A stretch of 64,000 bases of DNA, taken from contig NZ_RBXA01000001.1 in assembly GCF_003634755.1 (NCBI RefSeq), positions 496,001-560,000 on the forward strand, in the 5' to 3' direction. Source of the stretch: Flavobacterium limicola. Lineage in GTDB: Bacteria; Bacteroidota; Bacteroidia; Flavobacteriales; Flavobacteriaceae. This document shows, piece by piece, positions 45,594-54,392 of this stretch (its first letter is position 1; each line of letters opens with the position of its first letter). The translations under genes and the position numbers were made by a program. Below the pieces are notes generated by a model. It was not told the origin of the DNA and made no database searches. It saw only the letters and a list, made by a program, of their open reading frames with translations.

Positions 45594-46442
45594 CTATTCT
45601 ATTTTATTAAAAGAAGAGTTTATGGACTTCATCATCCCTTCAGTAGACCAAGTTCCAGAAACAATAATACGCCTAATGGTATATAATGGATCCACAGGAT
45701 CTCTTTTGGTAGACAAGATATAAGCCATTTCATAACCACTTTTCTTAATTTCTGGAATTGCAGCTGTATTCCATAATCCAAAAGGATAAGCAAAATCCTT
45801 AACCGGTTTTCCTATGATTTCCTCCAGTTTTGCTTTTGGTTTCACTAATTGTGTATTCCAGTCGTCGCCAGTATATTTTGTAACCATATGATGATCCCAA
45901 GTATGTGCACCTACCACATGTTCGTCATCAGACAAGCTTTTGATTTGCTCTTTGCTCATATAACCGGGGCGGTTAATAGAAACTGTCATTATAAAAAACA
46001 CCCCTTTGAAACCGTATTTTTTCATCTCGGCTGCGCCAATGCTAAATTGTTCTTCACGGGTGTCATCAAAGGTAATCATTACTGGATTTGAAGGCAACGG
46101 TACGTCATATACGAGATAGTCGTATAATTGATTGGGTAAAATACTATGATAACCGGCATCAGATAAGGCTTTCATTTGCTGTGCAAAATTTGCTGGTGAA
46201 ACCGTATATGTTTTTGTCATTTCACCATCACCCGCTTTCAATTCTTTAATATTATGATAACATAAAATGGGAACTTCTTTTTTAGAAAGAATAGTCGCGG
46301 CATCAGCAGCTACTTTTTTTGGTGCTATAACCTTCGCGGGTGCAACAACAAGTGGAACTTCCGGAACTATTTTACGTGGTTCAGACTGACAGCTAACCAT
46401 TAAAAATAGTCCAGCGAAAACGGAATAAAGAATATTTTTCAT
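45594..46442 (-). CDS. Polysaccharide deacetylase lipoprotein (CE4)
   Basis: A lipoprotein of 282 residues (lipobox MVSC near residue 18) with a NodB homology domain. Motif 1 is the metal-binding TFDDT, with the two aspartates. Motif 2 is HTWDHH, the H-x3-H metal ligands. The later motif 3 stretch is DFAYPFGLW. It would de-N-acetylate or de-O-acetylate a glycan at the periplasmic or outer face, such as a beta-linked exopolysaccharide or peptidoglycan. It follows the lipoprotein gene at 46458-47483 by 15 bases in the same direction, so the two are probably co-expressed. Confidence 0.85.
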   Translation of the reverse strand: MKNILYSVFAGLFLMVSCQSEPRKIVPEVPLVVAPAKVIAPKKVAADAATILSKKEVPILCYHNIKELKAGDGEMTKTYTVSPANFAQQMKALSDAGYHSILPNQLYDYLVYDVPLPSNPVMITFDDTREEQFSIGAAEMKKYGFKGVFFIMTVSINRPGYMSKEQIKSLSDDEHVVGAHTWDHHMVTKYTGDDWNTQLVKPKAKLEEIIGKPVKDFAYPFGLWNTAAIPEIKKSGYEMAYILSTKRDPVDPLYTIRRIIVSGTWSTEGMMKSINSSFNKIE

Positions 46443-46457
46443 GAATTCAATGGTAAA

Positions 46458-47483
46458 TTATTGGTACTGAATGTAAATCGGTTTCGGAGTAAATTTTACT
46501 AATTCTTCAGGACTATACATTTTCCAGTCGTTTTTATTGTCATTTTTATAAAATAATTTAAAACCGGCAAATTGTACAGGTTCTCTATAAATATAACTTA
46601 CGTAAGAATCTTTTTTTAATACTTTACTTCCAAAACCATCCATATCCATAACGATTTGAACTTCGGGAACGGTTTTGATTTCTTTATAATTTTTTACCAT
46701 TCCTTGTGTGAAACGGTGTATTACTAACACTTTTGGAGTCAGTTTGTTTTTGCGCACAATATTTGCTAATATGTCAATCGCATCGTTAATATCCGCTGCC
46801 GTAAAATGCCCAATTTTAGAACCTGGACGTTCTCCGTTTTTCATCGAAAATTCAGGGTCAATTCCAAGATGTACATTAGGCATGGAAAGATATTTTTCTA
46901 ATTCCGCCACTTCAGCTTTCACCGTACTGTGACCTACCTGAATATCTAAAAACACTAATGCATTGATGGGTTTTGCCCAACTAATAACTGTGTCAATTTG
47001 TTTAAAAGGCATTCGCAAGCGGTGCATATTATTTTTCCCCGGAGCACCTTGAGCCGTAACAGCAATGTAATGCAAAGCAGGAATTGCTTTTACAGTAGAA
47101 TCAGCTGCCTGCCATTTAGCTACTTCGCCTTGCAGTTTTGCTAACATTTCTTTTCTAGGGATTTCACCCAATATTCCCATTCGTGTAGAATATAAATTTC
47201 CGTAAAATGCAATAATTCTATTATACGGTAATAATGCGCCAGGCAAAGGATAAGGCGCTTTTACTGGCCATCTTCCAGTTGTGTCATTGTTGCTTAAAGC
47301 GATCATTCTTTTGTTAAAATCAACAGTGTCAATTGTCAGAGTTGGCGTTTTTTCTGTAGTATCCGTTTTTACAGTATCTGATTTTTCTGTAGCGGTTACA
47401 CCATCTGACGCTTTTCCTTTTTCACAGGAAATGGTCATAAGCAGTAATGGAAGTGCAATTAATGCAATAGCTGATTTTTTCAT
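46458..47483 (-). CDS. Lipoprotein of unknown function linked to the deacetylase
   Basis: A protein of 341 residues with a lipoprotein signal (lipobox TISC near residue 20), a Thr/Asp-rich linker to about residue 55, and a globular domain of about 280 residues. Segments such as ALVFLDIQVGHS, HLGIDPEFSMKNGERPGSKIG and KVLVIHRFTQGM look like successive strand ends of a TIM-like barrel with acidic residues, which would fit a glycan-active enzyme. I do not recognise a named family. Operon position with a CE4 deacetylase supports a glycan substrate by inference. Confidence 0.65.
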   Translation of the reverse strand: MKKSAIALIALPLLLMTISCEKGKASDGVTATEKSDTVKTDTTEKTPTLTIDTVDFNKRMIALSNNDTTGRWPVKAPYPLPGALLPYNRIIAFYGNLYSTRMGILGEIPRKEMLAKLQGEVAKWQAADSTVKAIPALHYIAVTAQGAPGKNNMHRLRMPFKQIDTVISWAKPINALVFLDIQVGHSTVKAEVAELEKYLSMPNVHLGIDPEFSMKNGERPGSKIGHFTAADINDAIDILANIVRKNKLTPKVLVIHRFTQGMVKNYKEIKTVPEVQIVMDMDGFGSKVLKKDSYVSYIYREPVQFAGFKLFYKNDNKNDWKMYSPEELVKFTPKPIYIQYQ

Positions 47484-47767
47484 ATATTAATTCTAATTTT
47501 TTTATGTAAAGATAAAGTATTTTAGAAGCGAGAAATCATTTGTAATTGTGTTTCAACGCCTATTTATTACATAATTTACGGGTTATAGTTTAAAATTTCT
47601 TCTAATTCAATATTCAAACGAAATCTATTTCAGATAATTGTAAGGTTGTGATTATAATTAAGAAAAAACAGTTTGCATTGATCACAATCTCAGAATAGTT
47701 TTTAAGAATACAAAGAAAAAGGCTAACTTTATAAACGTTTTTACTCATCCAAATACGCAAACAATTG

Positions 47768-49843
47768 TTGAAAAATTCCGTTACTTTTCTTCTTTTTCTA
47801 TGTTGTGCAACTGCTGTTTTTGGCCAAGTAAAAAAAGACACTATTGCCCTTTCAGAAGTCACGTTGAAAGGTTCACCGATCAAAAGTGCACTTCAAAATA
47901 TTGCGGCATCTGTTTCAGTAATTACTACTTCCGACATTAATAAAAGTGACGGAATTATATTGACTCCGGTTCTAAACAAAATTCCCGGTGTGACCATGCA
48001 ACAAGGTGCTTTGAACACCAATAGGATTACGATTCGTGGTATTGGTGCGCGATCTCAGTATGGAACCAATAAAATAAAAGCCTATTTTGACGGGATTCCG
48101 CTAACTTCTGGTGAAGGCGAAACTACGATTGATGACATTGATTTGGCAGCAATCGAAAAAATAGAAATCATAAAAGGACCAAATTCCACTAGTTTTGGAT
48201 CCGGTTTAGGCGGTGTAATTCAGCTGTTTTCAAGAGAAACTCCATTATTTGAATCTTTTGGGAAGTCAACAGTCACTTTTGGGAGTTTTGGTTTGTTGCA
48301 AAACCGACTTTCGGCAGGATACAGCGATTCTAAAACGAATGTATTCACAAGTTATACGGATTTACAAAGCGATGGATTTAGAGCCAATAGTTCCTACAAC
48401 AGAAAATCATTTAACCTGCACGGCAAACAAAAAATTAGTTCCAACGGAAGTTTGTCATTTTTAGGAACATTCACCCGATTGAAAGCTTTTATTCCGAGTT
48501 CTATAAATGAGACGGATTTAAAAAATAATCCGGAGAAAGCAGCCGCTACTTGGGCAGCCGCAGAAGGTTTTGAGTCGTATGATAAATTCATGTTCGGATT
48601 AGGATACAATCATCAATTTTCTGAAAAATGGTCCATTCAAACTAGTGTTTTTTCTAATTTTAAAGACGCTTACGAACCCAGACCGTTTGATATCTTGGAT
48701 GAAAATATAAGTTCGGTGGGTTTTCGTTCCAATGTGAATTATAAAGACCAATTGTTTTCGTTGCCCTTTGAAATGAGTTTTGGCACCGAATTATTAACGG
48801 AAAAGTACGAGTATTCTCTTTTTGAAAATTTGTACCAATCGCAACCGGGAGAGGGAAGTATAAAAGGTGACGAATTTAGCGCCATCAAACAAAATCGAAA
48901 GTACACCAACTACTTTTTGCAAATGGAACTTTGGATTTCCGAAAAGCTGCATCTGGAAACTGGTATGGCATTAAACACAACTAAATATTCGTTAGAAGAT
49001 ATTTTTGAAAATAATTCTGAGGGCCAAAAAATGCCCTTTACTTTTGGAAATGTTTGGTCTCCAAGAGTTGGTTTGTCGTATAAAGTTAGCAAAGGAAAAA
49101 ACATATTCGCATCAATCAGCAAAGGATTTTCGGTTCCTTCAGTTGTAGAAACATTGACTCCAGAAGGTCAAATAAACACCAATTTGAAACCAGAAAGAGG
49201 TTGGAATTATGAATTGGGTTTCAAAGGAAACTGGCTTAAAAATAAAGTATATACCGAAGTAACTTTTTATACCACACAAATTAAAAATTTATTAGTGGCA
49301 CGACGCACCGCCAATGACCAATTTGTAGGGATTAATGCAGGCAGCAGCTCGCATACGGGATTGGAATTCTTGGTTAATTACAAACTTTTAAATTTTGCGC
49401 AACTTCAAATTACACCTTATTTTTCAGGTGCGGTGAATAACTTCAAATTCAAAGAATTCTTGGATGGTGATGCTGATTATTCGGGAAACCAATTGACTGG
49501 CGTTCCTGAAAAGCAATTTAATTTTGGAGTAGATTTAAACACAAAAAGCGGATTTAGTGTCAACACTTCTTTCCGGACGATGAGTGAAATCCCATTGAAC
49601 GATTCCAATACAAAATACAGTGCACGGTATTCGTTGCTAGATATTAAAACCACCTATGTTTTTACGATTCTTAAAATCTTGAAAACAGAGCTGAATGCTG
49701 GAATTAATAACGCTTTGGATACCAAATATGCGGCTAATATTTTGCCTAACGCAGTTGGTTTTGGAACTGCAGCTCCGCGTTATTTTTATCCTGGAAATCC
49801 TGTCAATTATTATGGAGGTTTTTCATTAGCGTATGTTTTTTAG
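47768..49843 (+). CDS. TonB-dependent outer-membrane receptor
   Basis: A protein of about 690 residues. The signal peptide is followed by a TonB-box-like N-terminus (DTIALSEVTLKGSP), a plug domain with VLNKIPGVTMQQGALNTNRITIRGIG and IEKIEIIKGPNSTSFGSGLGG, then a long beta-barrel ending in a C-terminal aromatic strand (GGFSLAYVF). The open frame begins with two TTG codons, at 47765 and 47768. I chose the second (MKNSVTF), as no ATG exists until well inside the plug. The plug shape resembles ferric-siderophore and vitamin receptors, but the ligand is unknown. It is convergent with the cytochrome gene. Confidence 0.85.
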   Translation: MKNSVTFLLFLCCATAVFGQVKKDTIALSEVTLKGSPIKSALQNIAASVSVITTSDINKSDGIILTPVLNKIPGVTMQQGALNTNRITIRGIGARSQYGTNKIKAYFDGIPLTSGEGETTIDDIDLAAIEKIEIIKGPNSTSFGSGLGGVIQLFSRETPLFESFGKSTVTFGSFGLLQNRLSAGYSDSKTNVFTSYTDLQSDGFRANSSYNRKSFNLHGKQKISSNGSLSFLGTFTRLKAFIPSSINETDLKNNPEKAAATWAAAEGFESYDKFMFGLGYNHQFSEKWSIQTSVFSNFKDAYEPRPFDILDENISSVGFRSNVNYKDQLFSLPFEMSFGTELLTEKYEYSLFENLYQSQPGEGSIKGDEFSAIKQNRKYTNYFLQMELWISEKLHLETGMALNTTKYSLEDIFENNSEGQKMPFTFGNVWSPRVGLSYKVSKGKNIFASISKGFSVPSVVETLTPEGQINTNLKPERGWNYELGFKGNWLKNKVYTEVTFYTTQIKNLLVARRTANDQFVGINAGSSSHTGLEFLVNYKLLNFAQLQITPYFSGAVNNFKFKEFLDGDADYSGNQLTGVPEKQFNFGVDLNTKSGFSVNTSFRTMSEIPLNDSNTKYSARYSLLDIKTTYVFTILKILKTELNAGINNALDTKYAANILPNAVGFGTAAPRYFYPGNPVNYYGGFSLAYVF

Positions 49844-49865
49844 ATAGAAATCATAAGTCCACATT

Positions 49866-50312
49866 TTATTTTTTAATAGCAGCGACTTCTTTCTCGGTTA
49901 CAACTTTCGTTTGTTTATTGCTCCAAGAAGTCATAATGTAATTCATCACATCAGCCACTTCCTGATCCGTAAGTCCCATGGCAGGCATGCTGCTATTGTA
50001 CTTTATTTTATTGACAACAATTTCGCCACTTTGTCCAAATTTCAAAGCAGCAATACTTTGATTTCTCTTGTTTTTCAACCAGTCAGAACCATCAAGAGGA
50101 GGGAAGTTCTTAGTGTCTCCTTTGCCATTTGCGCCATGACATTGCATGCAAAAATCAGCATATATTTCTTTTCCGGGTGACTGAAGTTTTGAAACAACGG
50201 CGGTTTCGGTATTCAATTTAATATAGTTGTCTTGGGAAAATGGGTTTTCGAAAGAGAAGCTTCCCAATACAAACACTCCAAATCCTAAAAATAATTTCGT
50301 TATCAACATCAT
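49866..50312 (-). CDS. Class I cytochrome c (periplasmic)
   Basis: A protein of 148 residues with an N-terminal hydrophobic export segment and one c-type haem site, CMQCHG, near residue 55. It is followed by a GKGDTKNFPPLDGSDWL stretch and a distal methionine in SSMPAMG, the expected sixth ligand. It is an electron carrier. Its ATG directly follows the stop of the sugar dehydrogenase gene with no gap, so it is likely the electron acceptor of that enzyme. This pairing of PQQ-type dehydrogenases with small cytochromes is well known. Confidence 0.88.
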   Translation of the reverse strand: MMLITKLFLGFGVFVLGSFSFENPFSQDNYIKLNTETAVVSKLQSPGKEIYADFCMQCHGANGKGDTKNFPPLDGSDWLKNKRNQSIAALKFGQSGEIVVNKIKYNSSMPAMGLTDQEVADVMNYIMTSWSNKQTKVVTEKEVAAIKK

Positions 50313-51437
50313 TTAGTTTGGTATAATTTTTACGATTCCTTTTCCTTCAACGCCCATATAAATATAGCCATCCGGGCCTTGCACAACATTACGTACGCGA
50401 CCAATATCAGTAGCAATTTTTTGTCTGCCAATAACTTCATTGCCTTTCAACTTTAACAATTCAAGGTATTGGAATTTTAAAGAACCTACCAGTAAATGTC
50501 CTTTCCAGTCTGGATATTTATCGCTGGTTACAAAAGTCATTCCGCTTGGTGCGATGGACGGCAACCAATAATAAATAGGTTTTTCAATGCCTAGTTTGTC
50601 GTTTTCTTTACTAATTGTTGTTCCGTCATAATCAATTCCATAGGTAACTACTGGCCATCCGTAATTTGCTCCTTTTTTTATGATATTGATTTCATCTCCG
50701 CCTTGAGGACCGTGTTCATGTGCCCAAATTTCCCCTGTTAATGGGTTTTTTGCAATTCCTTGCGGGTTGCGATTTCCATAGGTGTAAATGGCTTCCTTTG
50801 CACCGATTTGACCAATAAAAGGATTGTCTTTAGGAATTGTTCCATCATCATTTAATCGGTATATTTTCCCGCCATCGCGTTTAATATCTTGCGGATTTAC
50901 AAAATGTTCGCCACGTTCTCCAACGGAGAAATACAAATAGCCGTCGTTGTCAAATACTATTCGAGAACCAAAATGCTGTCCTTTTGTAGTATTTGGAGTG
51001 GCTTTGTAAAGCGATTCAATTTGTGTCAGACTTCCGTCTAATAATTTTGCTCGAATGAGTTTTGTGTTGCCGCCGGTTCCTTCCCCTTCATCTGAAGCAA
51101 AAGTCATATAAATCCACCCATTTTTAGCATAATCAGGATGTAGAACGATATCTAACAATCCGCCTTGTCCTCGAGAATATACTTTAGGAACATTTTTGAT
51201 TTCGGTTTTTGCTCCGTTTTTGACATGATATAAAACACCACTTTTTTCGGTAACTAACATGCTGCCGTCTGGTAACCAAGTCATACCCCAGGGAATAGTA
51301 ATATCTGAAACTACAGTTTCGAGCGTGTAGTTTTTTACTTCGTCTTTAATAGGTATGTCATTGGATTTTACCTGCGCATCACAACTGAAAGAAAGAAAGG
51401 ATATAATTGAAAATGAAACTAATGTGATTTTTTTCAT
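50313..51437 (-). CDS. PQQ-dependent aldose sugar dehydrogenase-like lipoprotein
   Basis: A beta-propeller of the soluble glucose dehydrogenase/YliI family. The signal peptide ends in a lipobox-like FSCD (start MKKITLV). Conserved blocks include IPWGMTWLPDGSMLVTEKSG, GGLLDIVLHPDYAKNGWIYM, QHFGSRIVFDNDGYLYFSVGERG, YGNRNPQGIA and EHGPQGGDEINI (His and Asp of the active-site calcium/PQQ region). It would oxidise sugars in the periplasm and pass electrons to the adjoining cytochrome. The open frame extends ten codons upstream to 51467, but the ATG at 51437 fits the signal peptide. Confidence 0.88.
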   Translation of the reverse strand: MKKITLVSFSIISFLSFSCDAQVKSNDIPIKDEVKNYTLETVVSDITIPWGMTWLPDGSMLVTEKSGVLYHVKNGAKTEIKNVPKVYSRGQGGLLDIVLHPDYAKNGWIYMTFASDEGEGTGGNTKLIRAKLLDGSLTQIESLYKATPNTTKGQHFGSRIVFDNDGYLYFSVGERGEHFVNPQDIKRDGGKIYRLNDDGTIPKDNPFIGQIGAKEAIYTYGNRNPQGIAKNPLTGEIWAHEHGPQGGDEINIIKKGANYGWPVVTYGIDYDGTTISKENDKLGIEKPIYYWLPSIAPSGMTFVTSDKYPDWKGHLLVGSLKFQYLELLKLKGNEVIGRQKIATDIGRVRNVVQGPDGYIYMGVEGKGIVKIIPN

Positions 51438-51671
51438 GAGTTTGGTTTTTGAATCTTTGTAAGACATAAATCTTTTTTAAAGGTAGTAAAAGAGTAATAA
51501 AAAAGGTAATGAAACATTTTAAATTTGCTTAGAATTAACAGATTACAAATTCTGTCTCAGTGAATTGTTAGTGTAAAGCAGTTGAATTTACTTTTTTGAG
51601 ATATTTTTAGATTACGGGTTAAAAATATTCAGACTGTCCTTTACTGGTTTAATTGTGATGGGATTTTTATA

Positions 51672-51711
51672 TTTTTTGTTTAACTTTGCAATGAAATATT
51701 TAAACAAAAAA
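51672..51711. repeat. 12-bp inverted repeat overlapping a -7-like element
   Basis: TTTTTTGTTTAA (51672-51683) and TTAAACAAAAAA (51700-51711) are exact reverse complements around a 16-base loop. The sequence TAACTTTG (51681-51688), a TAnnTTTG match, straddles the end of the left arm. The region 51438-51851 has no gene I can support; this is its only notable structure. Confidence 0.4.
51681..51688 (+). promoter_or_regulatory. Candidate -7 promoter element before the DUF2452 gene (TAACTTTG)
   Basis: Fits TAnnTTTG, and would give a leader of about 155 bases to the ATG at 51852. A TTG lies 25 bases upstream, farther than usual. Weak support. Confidence 0.25.
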
Positions 51712-51851
51712 GCTGTTTTAAAATGTAGGTTTTAAATTTGTAAGCTGATTTTTTGCCGCTGATTAACATTTTAAACTCATTTTATAAACTATAAATGAAA
51801 CTTTACTGATTGGTTTCTTGTAATTAATTGGAAAAAATAAATTAAAATTTG

Positions 51852-52271
51852 ATGAAAAATAAAAAACCAGATAATGTTGTTTACACAGTCGAAGCAGGAT
51901 ATAATGCCAATATTTTGCCTTACGGAACAGGAGTTGGAGCACCGGTGATTAGAGTTGATGACGTGGTTTCCTGGAAAAGCAGAGGAATTGATAATGTGAA
52001 TAAAGAGCTAGGGAATAAATTTAATGAACTGAAACTGCAATATGAAAAACTGATGCAGGAATACGAATGGAATGAATTAGTATATAGCGCTAAATTTTCA
52101 TTTGAACCCGTTATTGGCGAAATCTATCATTTGTACAGAGATGCTGAAGGCGTACACTTTCTTTCGTTAATAGGTCCTAATGAATGGAATAAAGAACATA
52201 TTGGCACCTTTAAATTAAATAGTGATAAAAAATGGATTCTCCTGAATTCACAAAATTCGGATCTCTACTAA
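51852..52271 (+). CDS. DUF2452 domain protein
   Basis: A soluble protein of 139 residues. It begins with KKPDNVVYTVEAGYNANILPYGT, continues with GAPVIRVDDVVSWKSRGI, and ends with FEPVIGEIYHLY and LIGPNEWNKEHIGTF, all conserved in DUF2452. Function is unknown. The first codon of the open frame is a TTG at 51849 directly before the ATG; the ATG is the likely start. The protein has a central helix rich in Lys and Glu (about residues 45-75). It is followed by a Crp-type regulator gene after 111 bases. Confidence 0.82.
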   Translation: MKNKKPDNVVYTVEAGYNANILPYGTGVGAPVIRVDDVVSWKSRGIDNVNKELGNKFNELKLQYEKLMQEYEWNELVYSAKFSFEPVIGEIYHLYRDAEGVHFLSLIGPNEWNKEHIGTFKLNSDKKWILLNSQNSDLY

Positions 52272-52382
52272 AATAAAATAACCGAGATGATTTGGAGGTA
52301 AAGCGTTTTTTTGAATTTCCCGAACGAGTTTTAATTTTATAATTCAATCGTATTTTTATCCAAGTACTAACAAAAAGAACCT

Positions 52383-52946
52383 GTGGAAAATATTTTAAGA
52401 CAACAAATTGAGAAAATTGTACCATTAACAGATAGTGAATTTCTATTCGTACTGTCTCACTTTTCGGTTGGTAACTATAAAAAACATCAATATATTGTTC
52501 AGCAGGAAAATCCTGTTCCATATGTTCATTTTGTTGTAAAAGGACTGTTGAAATCTTTCTACGTAGATAAATCGGGTAAGAGCCATATTCTGCAATTCGC
52601 TATGAAAGACTGGTGGATTACTGACAATCAAGGTTTCTATAATGAACAAAATGCTACGCTCAATATTGACTGCATAGAAGATGCACAAACCTATTACATT
52701 ACTCTTGACAATAGAGAAAAATTGTGTGCCGAATTACAGAAAATGGAATTCTTCTTTTTGCAAAAAATGACCGCCGGTAATATTGCGCTTCAAAACCGAA
52801 TTTTATCGCTGATGAGCAAAAATTCAGAGGAAAGATACATGCAATTTCTCCAATTATATCCGGATTTGATTCATCGCATTCCAAAAACCTTAATCGCATC
52901 GTATCTTGGTATTTCAAGAGAAACATTGAGTCGATTATCGCATTAA
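52383..52946 (+). CDS. Crp/Fnr family transcriptional regulator
   Basis: A protein of 187 residues with an N-terminal cyclic-nucleotide-binding-like beta barrel (about 1-120, with FVVKGLLKSFYVDKSG) and a C-terminal winged helix (about 150-187, IPKTLIASYLGISRETLSRL). The first codon is GTG at 52383 (MENILRQQ); no better ATG exists. It lacks the cysteine set of FNR, so it does not look like an oxygen sensor. Its 3' neighbour, 95 bases on, is a reductase gene that it may control, a common pairing for this type of regulator. Confidence 0.87.
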   Translation: MENILRQQIEKIVPLTDSEFLFVLSHFSVGNYKKHQYIVQQENPVPYVHFVVKGLLKSFYVDKSGKSHILQFAMKDWWITDNQGFYNEQNATLNIDCIEDAQTYYITLDNREKLCAELQKMEFFFLQKMTAGNIALQNRILSLMSKNSEERYMQFLQLYPDLIHRIPKTLIASYLGISRETLSRLSH

Positions 52947-53041
52947 CGTGATATATATCACAAATTATCGGTGACCTATGTCCTTTATAATCCATAAAAT
53001 ATTTTAGAATTTTGTATTTCATAAAATTTTAAAACAGAAAC

Positions 53042-54109
53042 ATGGAAAATATAGCACTTGTAGTTGGAGCGACCGGAATAACGGGTAGCAATCTCGCAGA
53101 AAAACTTATTGACAGAGGCTGGATTACTTATGGTTTAGCCAGAAACCCACGAAAAGACATAGAAAAACTTCAGCCAGTTGTTGCAGATCTTTTGGATTTG
53201 GAGAATTTAAAAACAGCTTTAAAAAACATTTCTCCCACACACATTTACATTACAACTTGGATGCGTCAAGATACTGAAGCCGAAAATATTCGGGTGAATA
53301 GCTTGATGATCAGGAACCTTCTCGAGGCATTATCTCCTAAAAAATCAGTGCAACACGTAGCGCTTGTTACCGGATTGAAACATTATCTTGGGCCGTTTGA
53401 GGCTTACGCCAAAGAAGGATTTTTGCCTGAAACACCACTTAGGGAAGAGCAACCGCGTCTTGATTTAGAAAATTTTTATTATGCCCAAGAAGATGAAGTT
53501 TATGCCGCTGCAGCGCGAGATGGTTTTACATGGAGCATCCACCGACCGCATACGGTTATAGGAAAAGCGGTAGGCAACTTAATGAATCTTGGTACAACAC
53601 TCGCTGTATTCGCCAGCATTTGTAAAGAAACTGGAAAGCCATTTCAGTGGCCGGGTTCAGCAGCACAATGGAATGGACTTTCGGATGTTACAGATGCCAG
53701 AGTATTGGCAGAACATCTAATATGGGCTTCGACTACTAAAGCGGCTCGTAACGAAGCATTCAATGTGGTCAATGGAGATTTTTTTCGTTGGAAATGGCTT
53801 TGGAAAAAATTAGCGCAATCGTTTGGAATTGAAGCAATAGGTTTTGATGGTACGATTCATACTCTTGAAGAACAAATGAAAAATGAAGCTCCAGTTTGGA
53901 AAAACATTGCTACGCAATGTGATCTTGAAGAGTCTGATTTAAACAAGTTGGCTTCTCCGTGGCATACGGATCTTGACTTGGGACGCCCGATAGAAGTGAT
54001 GACGGATATGTCTAAAAGTTGCAAACTCGGTTTCCCTGTTTTTCAAACAACGGAAGATTCCTTTTATGATCTTTTTGAACAGCTTCGCACGGACCGATTG
54101 ATTCCTTAG
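53042..54109 (+). CDS. Extended SDR oxidoreductase, PRISE (progesterone 5-beta-reductase/iridoid synthase)-like
   Basis: A Rossmann-fold NAD(P)-binding protein of 355 residues. The glycine motif is VGATGITGSNL (residues 8-18). The segment ITTWMRQDTEAENIRVNSLMIRNLLEAL, VTGLKHYLGPFEAYAK and FYYAQEDEVY match the PRISE-type reductases that act on alpha,beta-unsaturated carbonyls. The usual SDR YxxxK motif is not visible, as expected for PRISE proteins, which use a displaced Tyr and Lys. The lysine in LKHYLGP is a candidate. It follows the Crp-like regulator, and a hairpin terminator follows it. The substrate is unknown. Confidence 0.78.
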   Translation: MENIALVVGATGITGSNLAEKLIDRGWITYGLARNPRKDIEKLQPVVADLLDLENLKTALKNISPTHIYITTWMRQDTEAENIRVNSLMIRNLLEALSPKKSVQHVALVTGLKHYLGPFEAYAKEGFLPETPLREEQPRLDLENFYYAQEDEVYAAAARDGFTWSIHRPHTVIGKAVGNLMNLGTTLAVFASICKETGKPFQWPGSAAQWNGLSDVTDARVLAEHLIWASTTKAARNEAFNVVNGDFFRWKWLWKKLAQSFGIEAIGFDGTIHTLEEQMKNEAPVWKNIATQCDLEESDLNKLASPWHTDLDLGRPIEVMTDMSKSCKLGFPVFQTTEDSFYDLFEQLRTDRLIP

Positions 54110-54134
54110 TTTAAGTAGTCTGAAAGAAATAAGA

Positions 54135-54172
54135 AGAGGATTAAAACGTACTGTTTTGAATCCTCTTTTTTT
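54135..54172 (+). terminator. Intrinsic terminator after the PRISE-like reductase gene
   Basis: AGAGGATTAAAAC (54135-54147) pairs with GTTTT and AATCCTCT (54153-54166), with one bulged G, around the loop GTACT. Six more T residues follow directly. It lies 26 bases after the stop codon and before the direct repeat of the island. Confidence 0.75.
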
Positions 54173-54244
54173 ATTTCTTGTAATCGGGAATGTGCAAAGT
54201 TGGTATTATGACTTCCTAACAATTATATTGCTTTCACTAACGCC

Positions 54245-54302
54245 TTAAAACAAAAAAGACCTTACATTGCTGTAAAGTCTTTTTAAAAAGCTCCCTCTCT
54301 TG
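54245..54302 (+). repeat. Left attachment-site-like direct repeat
   Basis: A 58-base copy, identical to 58247-58304, ending in the 12 bases that form the 3' end of tRNA-Asn but without the rest of a tRNA. It also holds the duplicated hairpin (AAGACCTTACA with TGTAAAGTCTT). The imperfect extension on its left begins with GCTTTCACTA at 54230. Confidence 0.85.
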
Positions 54303-54392
54303 AGCTTAAGGGAAGAATATATAAAGTTTACTTTTTTGTTTTAAATTTTATGCCTCAAGTAATATTTTATCGTGTTCAAAATATTTAAAAAA

